Shown: positions 17,253 to 25,604, numbered from the stretch's first letter. The stretch: 64,000 bases of DNA from Shewanella sp. CG12_big_fil_rev_8_21_14_0_65_47_15 (GCF_002783505.1 NZ_PFGL01000027.1:1-64000), one strand, 5' to 3'. A program made the numbers and translations. Notes: generated from the sequence alone by a model not told the origin.

Positions 17253-18108
17253 AACTTGGCTTTTGATTGGGGTGATGCTTGGACTCACGTCATGTGCTCA
17301 TAATGTACGAGAGGATTCAATAATATGGGATCATGAGTGGAAGCAAGATATTTATAATTTATTGTTTTCCGAGGTTGATGATATTGACCATATGCGTTAT
17401 TGGGTGAAGAGAAAACCTGAATATGTCGACGGCTCACCACATCAGACTGCATGTATTGAAGTTTCGGTGCCTTCTCACCCTAGTCGACACTATTTAGCGA
17501 ATCTGCATACCTATGCTTTAAGCGAGGTAAATAATTGTGAAGCTGATTATTGGCGCTATTCAAATCTTGTCGCTGCCATCGGCGGAAATGCCTTGATTGG
17601 ACAGGGAAGCACGGCTGCAGATGGGCGACAATCTATGGACGGAGATAATTTTAATTCGGCTGATGGGGAATCTTGGATATCGGACGATGGCGTGTCTTGG
17701 ATATTAGACAATAACGCGGCTTGTTTGGCTGCTAATAGCGTCGAGTTCTGTCGGACTCGATTGAAACATTTGCGTTTAGTGTTTCAGGGGTTATTTCTGG
17801 TGAATGAGTCTGCGCTCACTCCAGAGGGAAAGAATATGTTAGTGCGTATGATTGAAAATCTGCGTGGAAAGCCAGTGGAAAGTATATTGGTTTATGGCAT
17901 TGCTGACTCATCGGGGACCTATGCGACTAATCGACGCTTGGCCGATGCTCGGGCCAATAGTGTGAAATACTTTTTACAAACCGAAGGTATGGGAGATACA
18001 CCCATCTTGTTACGTGGCAGTGTTGAAAATGGTCTGCCTAGTGCCGAACAACGTATGACTCAGCGGCGTTTTATGATTGAGATGAAGTTTAATTACGATG
18101 AAAAATAA
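17236..18108 (+). CDS. OmpA-like lipoprotein in the T3SS cluster
   Basis: A 290-residue protein with a lipoprotein signal (lipobox LTSC, Cys20). The unique central region includes a Gly/Asp/Ser-rich stretch (about residues 125-155). The C-terminal OmpA-like peptidoglycan-binding domain (about 180-285) contains LTPEGKNMLVRM, YGIADSSGT and NRRLADARANSVK. It probably anchors the outer membrane to peptidoglycan near the secretin or serves as a pilotin; neither is proven. It overlaps sctU upstream and a chaperone gene downstream, so it belongs to the same operon. Confidence 0.75.
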   Translation: MQKMGKTWLLIGVMLGLTSCAHNVREDSIIWDHEWKQDIYNLLFSEVDDIDHMRYWVKRKPEYVDGSPHQTACIEVSVPSHPSRHYLANLHTYALSEVNNCEADYWRYSNLVAAIGGNALIGQGSTAADGRQSMDGDNFNSADGESWISDDGVSWILDNNAACLAANSVEFCRTRLKHLRLVFQGLFLVNESALTPEGKNMLVRMIENLRGKPVESILVYGIADSSGTYATNRRLADARANSVKYFLQTEGMGDTPILLRGSVENGLPSAEQRMTQRRFMIEMKFNYDEK

Positions 18109-18493
18109 GAAATTTGCCCTATTAATGATGGAGTTTACCCACTTAGTGCAAGGTGCATCAATATCGTTAGATGAACACCAAGCATTACTGTGCCGTTTTG
18201 GTGACCTGAACTGTCGGATTGAAGATGCCGCCCGGGTCGGCCTCTCTAATACCATTTTGATCATGGTTACGCTCGATATCGAGTGTTTCCCCGCAGAAGC
18301 GGCATTGAGGATCAATGCCGACTTTGCGCTGACATCGGGTGGTTATATTGCCAGGTTTAAGACGGATGATTATTTTTTTGTGCGTGCGATGCCTCTACCG
18401 GATCACCCACAAGGCTTGTTAAAAACCTTGAGCGATACTGTGGCAATCACGACTGCATTGAGACAAGAGTTGAACTTGCATGTGGTTAATTGA
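18098..18493 (+). CDS. Probable class I T3SS chaperone
   Basis: A 131-residue protein with the size and alternating strand-helix pattern of CesT/SycE chaperones, including a central 'NTILIMVTLDIECFPAE' strand region and a C-terminal helix. It overlaps the lipoprotein gene by 11 bases and sctD by 14. The client is not adjacent; candidates are the 550-residue or SseJ-like proteins further right. The call rests on pattern and context. Confidence 0.5.
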   Translation: MKNKKFALLMMEFTHLVQGASISLDEHQALLCRFGDLNCRIEDAARVGLSNTILIMVTLDIECFPAEAALRINADFALTSGGYIARFKTDDYFFVRAMPLPDHPQGLLKTLSDTVAITTALRQELNLHVVN

Positions 18494-19484
18494 ATTTGTT
18501 GAAGGGCACTTACATGGTGTCACTCTGCCCATAGAGCCTAAGCTGATTATTACTGGATCGAATGAAGGGATTGATTCAGAAACGCTTTATGTTCCAGAGG
18601 TCCTGCCTACTGGCGTACGCTGGGAGCTGTTTAATGATGGCAACGGTATCGCCATTCGTGGTCTTAAAAAAGGCGATAAATCGAAAAAGCTCAGGGCTGG
18701 GCGTATCTATCGACTGAGAGGCATAGCCTTTTTTGTCTATTTACAAGGCAAGCGTCAGCCGCAGTGGATGAGTTATCGAACTCGGAAATATCGCGCCATC
18801 ATCATCTTGACCTTATTGCTTAATATTGGTTTGGGCATAGGGATTGCTATGGCATATCAGGCCAATCAAGATGCGCTGATGGCTGAACGCTTTACTTTGC
18901 TCAATGGTAGCTATATTAAAAATGGCAAGCTTAAGGTACCTAATTCTGCCGTATTCGCTGCGTTGCCGCCAGCTTGGCAAGCCAATGCGGACGTCGTGGA
19001 GGGAGCAAACTTTAGCCATCTTTCTCAACCTGTGGTGGAAGTCGTATCCAGCTACTCTAAGCTGCCCGTCAGTCACAAGGTCATAGAGAATACGGATCGC
19101 GATCAAATTCAAGTTGAGACCTTTGAGGCGGATAACAGGATCATGGCGATGTTGGGGGAATATGGATTGTCGTTTAATAAGGTCAAGGATACTTGGTTTG
19201 TCAGTGATAGTGCCAAGGCGGCAATAGTGCTGCGGGCTAATGGTTTACAGGAAATTATTCCCTTTATTTTGGCACGCAACGACAACACTCAGGTGATAGA
19301 CAGTGCTAATTTCCCTTATTCGATCTTTTATTCATCGACATCCAGAGGCTATTTATATGACGATAAGTATCGATATTGGGTTGGCAGTGATGTCCCTAGT
19401 ATTGGGGTGATCCAATCTATCACGCGTGACAAGGTTGTTTTTAAAGACAGAGATCAAACACGCGTTTATTTTATTCAACAATAA
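18480..19484 (+). CDS. sctD: T3SS inner-membrane ring protein SctD (PrgH/YscD type)
   Basis: A 334-residue bitopic protein: an FHA-like cytosolic domain (about residues 1-95), one transmembrane helix (about 103-126) and a periplasmic part of ring-building domains (about 130-330). This is the SctD/PrgH layout, forming the outer of the two inner-membrane rings around SctJ. The gene overlaps the upstream chaperone by 14 bases. It is followed by a secreted-type protein and a SPOA protein, not by the needle gene as in SPI-1. Confidence 0.75.
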   Translation: MWLIEFVEGHLHGVTLPIEPKLIITGSNEGIDSETLYVPEVLPTGVRWELFNDGNGIAIRGLKKGDKSKKLRAGRIYRLRGIAFFVYLQGKRQPQWMSYRTRKYRAIIILTLLLNIGLGIGIAMAYQANQDALMAERFTLLNGSYIKNGKLKVPNSAVFAALPPAWQANADVVEGANFSHLSQPVVEVVSSYSKLPVSHKVIENTDRDQIQVETFEADNRIMAMLGEYGLSFNKVKDTWFVSDSAKAAIVLRANGLQEIIPFILARNDNTQVIDSANFPYSIFYSSTSRGYLYDDKYRYWVGSDVPSIGVIQSITRDKVVFKDRDQTRVYFIQQ

Positions 19485-19497
19485 TAGGAAAATTCAC

Positions 19498-20133
19498 ATG
19501 CTAGATATCCAAGCTAAACCTATGACTAGTGTTATTTCTGCGCCAGAATCCGAGACTAAGGCGCTCGAATTGGCCTTGAGTCAACATCCCGTTGCGGCCA
19601 AAGCCTTTAAGGCATCGCCTTCTAACTACTTATTTTCAGCGGGTAGCCGAGATCCACTGAATCTAATTGATATTATCTTGTCTAAATATATTTCTGAGCA
19701 AACTCAAAGTGCCGAAGCTAAGGCCGATAATATCTCAATAAAGTCAGAGGCCATTGCCGAGATTAACCGCCTATGGGGGTTAATTATGAGTGATCGATTA
19801 CCCAATACTAAGCCGGGTGATAATAAAACTACTAAGTTAAATGAAGGCAATGCTGCGGGATTTTTGAGTGAAATTGATAATATTATTAAGACTAAACTCG
19901 GTAATCCTGCGGGAGTAGGAGAGATTGCGGGTACAGATTGGCGCACAAAAAACGTGACTTATGATCAATTGCAATCAATGAACGCGACCATGACTGCATA
20001 TTGCGACACCATCCAAGTCGATTTGGATACCGAACAGCAAAAATTTAAAAATACTATGACCGAAATCACCTCGGCTCAAGAAGAAATCCGAGACGTTCGT
20101 CGTTCGATCATTTCTGTTTCTCAGGGAGGTTGA
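19498..20133 (+). CDS. Hypothetical T3SS protein with C-terminal coiled coil
   Basis: A 211-residue protein with a good AGGAAAA ribosome site and no signal peptide or membrane helix. The N-terminus is Ser/Thr/Ala-rich, the middle polar (GDNKTTKLNEGN), and the last 55 residues form a coiled coil (LDTEQQKFKNTMTEITSAQ). A long terminal coiled coil is common in IpaD- and EspA-type extracellular proteins, so it could be a tip, filament or unusual needle-associated protein. No family match is claimed. Confidence 0.45.
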   Translation: MLDIQAKPMTSVISAPESETKALELALSQHPVAAKAFKASPSNYLFSAGSRDPLNLIDIILSKYISEQTQSAEAKADNISIKSEAIAEINRLWGLIMSDRLPNTKPGDNKTTKLNEGNAAGFLSEIDNIIKTKLGNPAGVGEIAGTDWRTKNVTYDQLQSMNATMTAYCDTIQVDLDTEQQKFKNTMTEITSAQEEIRDVRRSIISVSQGG

Positions 20134-20136
20134 TCT

Positions 20137-20349
20137 ATGCGTATCGCGATAGATGTAGTTATTGCTAATTGTACTATGACACTGGATGAGCTTCATCGGT
20201 TACAAACGAGCCAAATTAAGCCCATAAACGATTTCGTTCAATCCGAAGTGTTATTAAAAAGTGGCAATGAACTGATAGCGACAGGAACCTTAGTTAAAGT
20301 TGATGACCAGTTCTATGTTTCTATCGAGCAAGTGAATAAATTTAACTGA
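20137..20349 (+). CDS. Stand-alone SPOA domain protein (SctQ C-terminal type)
   Basis: A 70-residue protein that is a single SPOA/FliN-type domain: an opening strand, the helix MTLDELHRLQ, a Val/Leu strand and the closing LIATGTLVKVDDQFYVSIEQV pattern. Such domains build the C-ring pods, and in several T3SS an internal start in sctQ makes a separate SctQ-C. Here it is its own gene, preceded by GGGAGG and far from the SctQ-N-like gene at 9892. Confidence 0.65.
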   Translation: MRIAIDVVIANCTMTLDELHRLQTSQIKPINDFVQSEVLLKSGNELIATGTLVKVDDQFYVSIEQVNKFN

Positions 20350-20370
20350 TTGTATATTTATGCATTAGTT

Positions 20371-20412
20371 TGTATAGCTGTTAATGCAGGCTTAAAACCT
20401 GCTACCTATACA
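20371..20412. terminator. Bulged hairpin after the SPOA gene
   Basis: TGTATAG pairs with CTATACA and, inside it, GCAGG pairs with CCTGC across a 7-base loop. No T-run follows, so termination is possible but weak. Confidence 0.4.
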
Positions 20413-20772
20413 TTAATTGATTATCAAAGGTGCAAGTGTATTCTAGAATACTTTGTACCTTTCTGTTTGCTAGTAAATTGATTAATCTGTATTTATCGAA
20501 TACAAAATAGAGGTCGAAAGGTTTTACTATAGTGAGTGTCATCGTCTTGTTTGACCCTATGTGTCGGTTCTGTGTTGCCTCAGTCACAGAATATACTGTA
20601 CATCAAACAATAATATAAGGTAGTGGCATTAAATTAGGGAAAGCTACAAACCTAAACATCTAGAGTAACATTTTAACTAGTGATTAAGATTGTAGAACAT
20701 GCGTAGTTGATTTGTACCAATATTTTTTGAACTCGATTAAGTTTAATAACACATTTAATTTGATGAGGACTT
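20413..20772 (+). other. A/T-rich region before the 550-residue effector gene
   Basis: About 360 bases without a convincing gene. It must carry the promoter of the next gene, which stands alone, but I see no clear consensus pair. The ATG at 20773 is preceded by TGATGAGGACTT, a usable ribosome site. Confidence 0.35.
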
Positions 20773-22425
20773 ATGCCAATAAATACTAATTTGCCTTCTA
20801 TTATTTCAGCGAAGATGGACCTTCAACCTGCCCAAAATCTAAGACCCGAGATAGACATTGTATCGGTGAGAAATTTACCCAGTGAGTCTGTAAGTCCTCT
20901 TCCTTTAATATCACCAAATAAAAAAGAGAATAAAGGGAATAGTCGAACTCAGAAAAAGATAACCAAGCCTACGGCTGGCTCTTTATTAGCAAAAAGAGAA
21001 AAACATACCTTCAACTCAATTGGCGCACTATCTCGATCTAAGCCCACAAGTGGGCAAAGTGATGAAATGCATAAGCCACTGCATTTACCGCCGATCATGA
21101 AACCAGCAGCAGAGATTGGAGGTTCAAGTAGGGAAACAGTCAATATTCTCGACAAACCCTTACTCGAAAAAAGAGGTGATATTGCTTGTGGTATGATCAA
21201 GATGTCACACGATAGTGAAAGCATTACGTCGAGTATTGTTGACTCTTCTACACCCCACGTTAGTAGCTTAACAACAAGAGGTTACGAGGGGGAGTTCTAC
21301 GTGACAGATCAATGTAACGCCCCAATACCACTTGTCCATGTTCCCCTTGTTCACAGTACAAAAATGTGGGGGGGATGTCGATTTACCCTTGAAATTGACA
21401 ATGATAGTGTAATGGAACTGGTGACCCCACCATTTCTAGAAAGTGAAAATGTTAAAGGTCAAGACTTTTCAAATTTAGTTAAAAAATATAGAACGGATGT
21501 AGGTAAACTTCTGCAGGAAATATCAAAAGCATATGATACAGACTTTGAAGTTCACCCAGAATGTGAAGAAAAAATAAGAACCATGCTCTTTGATTCAAAG
21601 AAATATAAAGATTTTGAAAAATCAAAGGGAAAGATTGCTCATTTATCAGGAAATGCGCTTGAAATGAGAAAAGAGAGCATTAAACAGGATGAAAAAAGAT
21701 GGGAAAGTGGCAGAAAGCTTATTAAAACAATTCGTGACCTTAGTGACAAACCTTATGCCTTGGCAAGCAAGATGGCGACAAATCTAACTGGTGGAGTATC
21801 AAAAACGGTCCAAGTCAATGTCGGCCAACCTTATAAAAATTTGGTGAGCTGGGTTCGTTTGAATGCCGAGGCCATATCGACAACGAGGGGAAACAAAGAA
21901 GAGCTACAAAAGCTTGCTGGTGTAGCAAGTCAATGTAAATTTCAACACTCACATAAAGATACCATGCAAGGATTTGTTCTACATTCACTGATAGGACTTC
22001 AAGAATTGAATTGTAGGAAAAATGGGGTACAAAAAAATGTAGGCGTAATGTTTCATCCAAAAACGAGCCCAGAAGATGGCTTTTGTGCTTTGCCTATGAT
22101 GAGTGAAAAGGCATTTAAAGAGATAAAGGTTGCATTACTAGAGGCCAATCAATCAATGAGGGGGGAGTTGAAGTACGTCAATCATTTGATTGAAAATTTA
22201 AATGATATTTACGCCACGCGATTGAAACAAGAGGGCGGAACACTCATCATCGAAAGAAAGAGAGAGTTTAATGATGTAGAAATTAAAAAACAAGAGAGAT
22301 GGCATACGATGAACCGTCCAGACACGAGAGTTTCAATACCTATAATGAAAATTGGAAGTGCGATTGAAATAGGGACTGTATTTGAAATAAGAGATGTTAA
22401 TGCACCTATTAATGTGGTTACATAA
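20773..22425 (+). CDS. Candidate T3SS effector, unknown family
   Basis: A 550-residue, visibly A/T-rich gene at the end of the island. The first 130 residues are Ser/Pro/Lys-rich and disordered, like a secretion signal and chaperone region. Residues 204-220 hold Phe-Thr-Leu-Glu207 followed by Met-Glu215-Leu-Val-Thr-Pro-Pro, which recalls the acidic substrate motif and 'ELITPP' of glutamate-cysteine ligase-like enzymes. A 'VQVNVGQPY' block lies near residue 346. A helical region with His-Ser-His follows. An amidoligase-type fold is a guess. No membrane segment is seen. Confidence 0.45.
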   Translation: MPINTNLPSIISAKMDLQPAQNLRPEIDIVSVRNLPSESVSPLPLISPNKKENKGNSRTQKKITKPTAGSLLAKREKHTFNSIGALSRSKPTSGQSDEMHKPLHLPPIMKPAAEIGGSSRETVNILDKPLLEKRGDIACGMIKMSHDSESITSSIVDSSTPHVSSLTTRGYEGEFYVTDQCNAPIPLVHVPLVHSTKMWGGCRFTLEIDNDSVMELVTPPFLESENVKGQDFSNLVKKYRTDVGKLLQEISKAYDTDFEVHPECEEKIRTMLFDSKKYKDFEKSKGKIAHLSGNALEMRKESIKQDEKRWESGRKLIKTIRDLSDKPYALASKMATNLTGGVSKTVQVNVGQPYKNLVSWVRLNAEAISTTRGNKEELQKLAGVASQCKFQHSHKDTMQGFVLHSLIGLQELNCRKNGVQKNVGVMFHPKTSPEDGFCALPMMSEKAFKEIKVALLEANQSMRGELKYVNHLIENLNDIYATRLKQEGGTLIIERKREFNDVEIKKQERWHTMNRPDTRVSIPIMKIGSAIEIGTVFEIRDVNAPINVVT

Positions 22426-22491
22426 ATAAGAGGTTGTTTGAGGTAGAATTAATCAAAACTCAGCTCGTTGTTTGTCCTCCTCTGATAATGT

Positions 22492-22538
22492 GCCTATTGC
22501 CATACCTTTGGGGAATAGCAATAGGCTAATTGCTATTC
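22492..22538. terminator. Overlapping inverted repeats between convergent genes
   Basis: GCCTATTGC/GCAATAGGC (22492-22526) and GAATAGCAAT/ATTGCTATTC (22513-22538) are two perfect stems that share bases and cannot form together. They lie between the convergent 550-residue gene and the SseJ-like gene. There is no T-run of note. Confidence 0.45.
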
Positions 22539-22566
22539 TCACTCACACCATGTTGTTAGGGGCATT

Positions 22567-23682
22567 TTAAGCTTTGGCAAATTTATTGGCAATATAGTCA
22601 CTCATTCGAGATGCTAGCATTTGATGTACCTCTTGGCTTGGATGGACTTCATCATGAAATACATGTCGATGTGCAGGATCAAAAGCTTTACTCGTGCCAC
22701 AGAGATCCACATAACCAACACTATTAGCTGTATGAGTGTCATAACCTATCTCATCGGCTTTATCTAGTAATTCAGTGAATTGATTATCGAAATCGAAAAA
22801 CTGTATGTTCACTCCTTCGGCTTTATATCGATCTGCGAGTTCTGCTATTTTTTGACTTAGGCTAGCATTATGTTCACTGGCGAGAGCACTATTGCTGGTG
22901 CGATATGCTTCGTCTTGTTTCTGGGCATAGGGCGTCTTCGAGTAATCTGCAATACCCGTCACTAGAATATGTTTCACATTTTTATCTTCTATCAATTTTG
23001 TGATTTGTTTTTCATAACAGCGTACCACTTTTTGAGTGTCTTGCTTATTGAACGTCATATAATCATTGCTGCCCAGAGCGAGTATGACTAAGTCATCGGA
23101 TTTAAAATCATGTTTTTTAATTTGACGTTCCATGTTGGAAATAAACCAAAAGGTAGGATTTAACTTGGAATATTTAGCCGCTACGGCACCACCTTCTGCA
23201 TAATTTACCAGTTCTTTATTTAAATAGGCCGGTGAAGAGATAAAGTCTGGCCATACGAAACCATTGGTAAAACGGCCATCGTGATATTGTTTCGATGAAA
23301 GCATGATACCAAATGTTTTCGATTTCATGCGACCTTCGGAATCCGACAGGCTGTCTCCGATCACGACCAAACGTTTAATATGATCCAGTGATGCTTGCGG
23401 GGGGCTTATTGTATTCGTGGCGAGCATTTGTTGGCGTTCTTTGTGATGATTTATCGCGACTTCAAATAAGGGGGGCAAGGTGACAGGTGCAGTGGGTCCA
23501 TCAACTGTATCTTGTACCGACACAGATCCCTCATTACGGGACTGATAATTTGGCAATGGATATGTGGGCTTAGATGAGGTTGATAGCGGTTGGATTTGCT
23601 TGATGGCCATTGTCGGACTGGGATTTTGGGGGGCTGCGCTGAGTGGGACGAATATTTTTCCGCGAACGATACTAAGTGGCAT
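22567..23682 (-). CDS. SseJ-family GDSL acyltransferase/lipase, likely T3SS effector
   Basis: A 371-residue protein. The N-terminal 100 residues are Ser/Pro/Thr-rich without a Sec signal, as expected of a type III cargo. An SGNH hydrolase domain follows with GDSLSDSEGRM (nucleophile Ser111), YAEGGA (Gly164), GSNDYMT (Asn206) and DEVHPSQEVH (Asp344, His347). The motifs and their neighbours, such as GRFTNGF and GYDT, match Salmonella SseJ closely from memory. SseJ is a host-activated glycerophospholipid:cholesterol acyltransferase. It is transcribed opposite to the apparatus genes and marks the right end of the island. Confidence 0.85.
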   Translation of the reverse strand: MPLSIVRGKIFVPLSAAPQNPSPTMAIKQIQPLSTSSKPTYPLPNYQSRNEGSVSVQDTVDGPTAPVTLPPLFEVAINHHKERQQMLATNTISPPQASLDHIKRLVVIGDSLSDSEGRMKSKTFGIMLSSKQYHDGRFTNGFVWPDFISSPAYLNKELVNYAEGGAVAAKYSKLNPTFWFISNMERQIKKHDFKSDDLVILALGSNDYMTFNKQDTQKVVRCYEKQITKLIEDKNVKHILVTGIADYSKTPYAQKQDEAYRTSNSALASEHNASLSQKIAELADRYKAEGVNIQFFDFDNQFTELLDKADEIGYDTHTANSVGYVDLCGTSKAFDPAHRHVFHDEVHPSQEVHQMLASRMSDYIANKFAKA

Positions 23683-23958
23683 ATGACTATCTCCTATGGG
23701 TTATCTGCCTATCACTATGACTATCAAGCTTTTTCGGCAGATAAACACCATGAAAATAATGAAATACTCTGATGAGATTTGAATGAGCACCTAATCGGTT
23801 TACATATTTTGCGAATAGGGGGAGCCTCTAGGTAAAGGCATTTTTGATGTCATAAAATGCTTTTATTGCCACAATTTACTACAATATTTCAGCGATTTTC
23901 TTCGGTTGCTTGAACCAAAGTCGACCACATTAAGAGACGAGTCATTCTTGTGGTTTTT
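23683..23958 (+). other. Region at the right border of the island
   Basis: It separates the SseJ-like gene from core genes and should hold the minus-strand promoter of that gene. I see no direct repeat, tRNA or integrase that would mark an attachment site. Confidence 0.3.
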
Positions 23959-24182
23959 ATGGAACTTGGCATGATGTGTGCGGGATTTTATTTATTGTTC
24001 AATGCAACACTTTAGGCTCATTAGTCGCCTTAATTGGCGGTGTGATCAGCTCGATTCAGTTTCACTTTAGGGCTATGTCGGCCTTCGATTTGATTGTGAT
24101 TTTAGTATTAGCCTTTGGCGGACTCGGGCTGTTCTTACGTTCGTTAAAAGAGGCGCCCGCCGAGCAGAATGATCCCAAATAA
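23959..24182 (+). pseudogene. Small membrane protein gene, probable one-base frameshift
   Basis: The ATG at 23959 opens a frame (MELGMMCAGFYLLFNATL) that stops at 24013-24015. The overlapping frame continues as a natural second half with hydrophobic segments (GSLVALIGGVI, then LIVILVLAFGGLGLFL) to 24182. Adding one T in the CTTT run at 24010-24013 would join them into one protein of about 74 residues with two membrane segments. The alternative is a real 68-residue gene from the GTG at 23976. Confidence 0.45.
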
Positions 24183-24229
24183 CGGCTACACTGAAATCTA
24201 TATTCCACCCCCATTGCCTAGGAAATCCA

Positions 24230-25108
24230 ATGCGTTGGCGTAACAGTAATCGCAGCTCCAATATCGAAGACAGACGGGGCCAACAGATGGCCTCGGCGGG
24301 TGTGCCCAGTGCACTCCTGCTCAGGTTGTTACCTTTTCTGCTGAGAACCAAGATCGGCCGAGTGGTATTGCTGCTGGGCGGACTGTATTTCGCTTTTCAA
24401 TATTTTACCGGCGGCTTATCCCTAGACCCGAGCAATCAAGCGGGATTTAGTCAGTCACAATCGGCGAGCAACACTGCGGCTCAAGATGAAAATGCCCAGT
24501 TTGTGGCGGCGATCCTCGGCACGACAGAGACCGTTTGGAACCAATTACTGCAGGGACAATATGTAGAGCCTAAGTTAGTGCTCTATCGCAATATGACTTC
24601 CACTGGCTGTGGCATGGGACAGGCGCAATCAGGGCCTTTCTATTGCCCCGCCGATAGCAAGATTTATATCGATCTTAGCTTTCTCGATGAGCTTAAAACC
24701 TTAGGCGCGCCCGGTGATTTCGCCTTTGCCTATGTGATTGCCCACGAGGTGGGCCACCATGTACAGAACCTGCTCGGCACTAGCACTAAAGTGCGTCAGG
24801 CCCAACAAGCCGTCGGCAAGGCGCAGGCCAATCAACTGAGTGTTGCCCTCGAACTGCAAGCCGACTGTTATGCCGGCGTGTGGGGACATTATGTCGATAG
24901 ACAACTTAATCTACTCGACGTTGGCGATGTGGAAGAAGGCATTGCGGCGGCGAGTGCCGTCGGGGATGATCGCCTGCAAAAAATGGCGGGGCGCGCCGTG
25001 CAACCCGAAGCCTTTACCCACGGCAGCTCTGCGGACAGAGTGAAATGGTTTAATACCGGTTTTACCTCCGGCAAGCTTGCCAGCTGCAATACCTTTAATC
25101 ACAACTAG
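24230..25108 (+). CDS. ypfJ: Neutral zinc metallopeptidase, YpfJ family
   Basis: A 292-residue protein. It has an N-terminal RxRxSxxxEDRR motif, one transmembrane helix (about residues 40-58) and a periplasmic domain with His172-Glu173-Val-Gly-His176-His, the zinc site. A LELQADCYAGVWGH block downstream supplies the third ligand. This layout is typical of the YpfJ/KPN_02809 family, whose substrates are unknown. It is followed by a Nudix gene in the same direction. Confidence 0.9.
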   Translation: MRWRNSNRSSNIEDRRGQQMASAGVPSALLLRLLPFLLRTKIGRVVLLLGGLYFAFQYFTGGLSLDPSNQAGFSQSQSASNTAAQDENAQFVAAILGTTETVWNQLLQGQYVEPKLVLYRNMTSTGCGMGQAQSGPFYCPADSKIYIDLSFLDELKTLGAPGDFAFAYVIAHEVGHHVQNLLGTSTKVRQAQQAVGKAQANQLSVALELQADCYAGVWGHYVDRQLNLLDVGDVEEGIAAASAVGDDRLQKMAGRAVQPEAFTHGSSADRVKWFNTGFTSGKLASCNTFNHN

Positions 25109-25139
25109 TGATAACACTGCCTTAACGTGGGATTGAGAC

Positions 25140-25547
25140 ATGGCATTTGAAGATAGGTTTCGGCTCAGTAGCCATGGGGTGATCACTAACGATGCGGGCC
25201 AAGTGTTACTCCTTAAGGCAAATTACGGCAATTGCGCCTGGGGCCTACCCGGTGGCGCCTTAGAGCCCGGCGAAACGATTCATGAAGCACTGTTGCGTGA
25301 ATGCCAAGAGGAACTGGGGCTGGCGGTGAACGTCCACTACCTGAGCGGTGTGTATTATCACAGCGCCTATCAATCCCAAGCCTTCATCTTTCGTTGTGAG
25401 TTCGCGACTGCGGATGCGGTGATTCACTTAAGTCATGAGCACTCAGAATTTGCCTTCCATGATATCGACACGCTCAGCGCGGTTCAGCAGCAAAGAGTCA
25501 AAGATTGTCTTAATTTCAACGGTGTTGTGATAAGTGCCAAGTTTTAA
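25140..25547 (+). CDS. Nudix hydrolase
   Basis: A 135-residue single-domain protein with a complete Nudix box: Gly39, Glu45, Arg53-Glu54, Glu57-Glu58, Gly60. It hydrolyses a nucleoside diphosphate linked to another moiety; the substrate cannot be told from sequence. It lies 31 bases after the peptidase gene. The N-terminal 'RFRLSSHGVITNDAGQVLLL' strand pair is standard for the fold. Confidence 0.9.
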   Translation: MAFEDRFRLSSHGVITNDAGQVLLLKANYGNCAWGLPGGALEPGETIHEALLRECQEELGLAVNVHYLSGVYYHSAYQSQAFIFRCEFATADAVIHLSHEHSEFAFHDIDTLSAVQQQRVKDCLNFNGVVISAKF

Positions 25548-25604
25548 GGCTTTGCCAGCAAGCGTGGGCGGTTAATTCGGCTTGATTGCTTTTAAAAGAA
25601 AAGT

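Noticed and set aside
20701..20760. Sigma-70 promoter for the 550-residue gene
   Set aside because: A TTGAAC-like word exists, but no well-spaced -10 box could be defended.
23683..23958. Phage-type attachment site at the right end of the T3SS island
   Set aside because: No tRNA, integrase or direct repeat was visible, and the left end of the island is outside the window.
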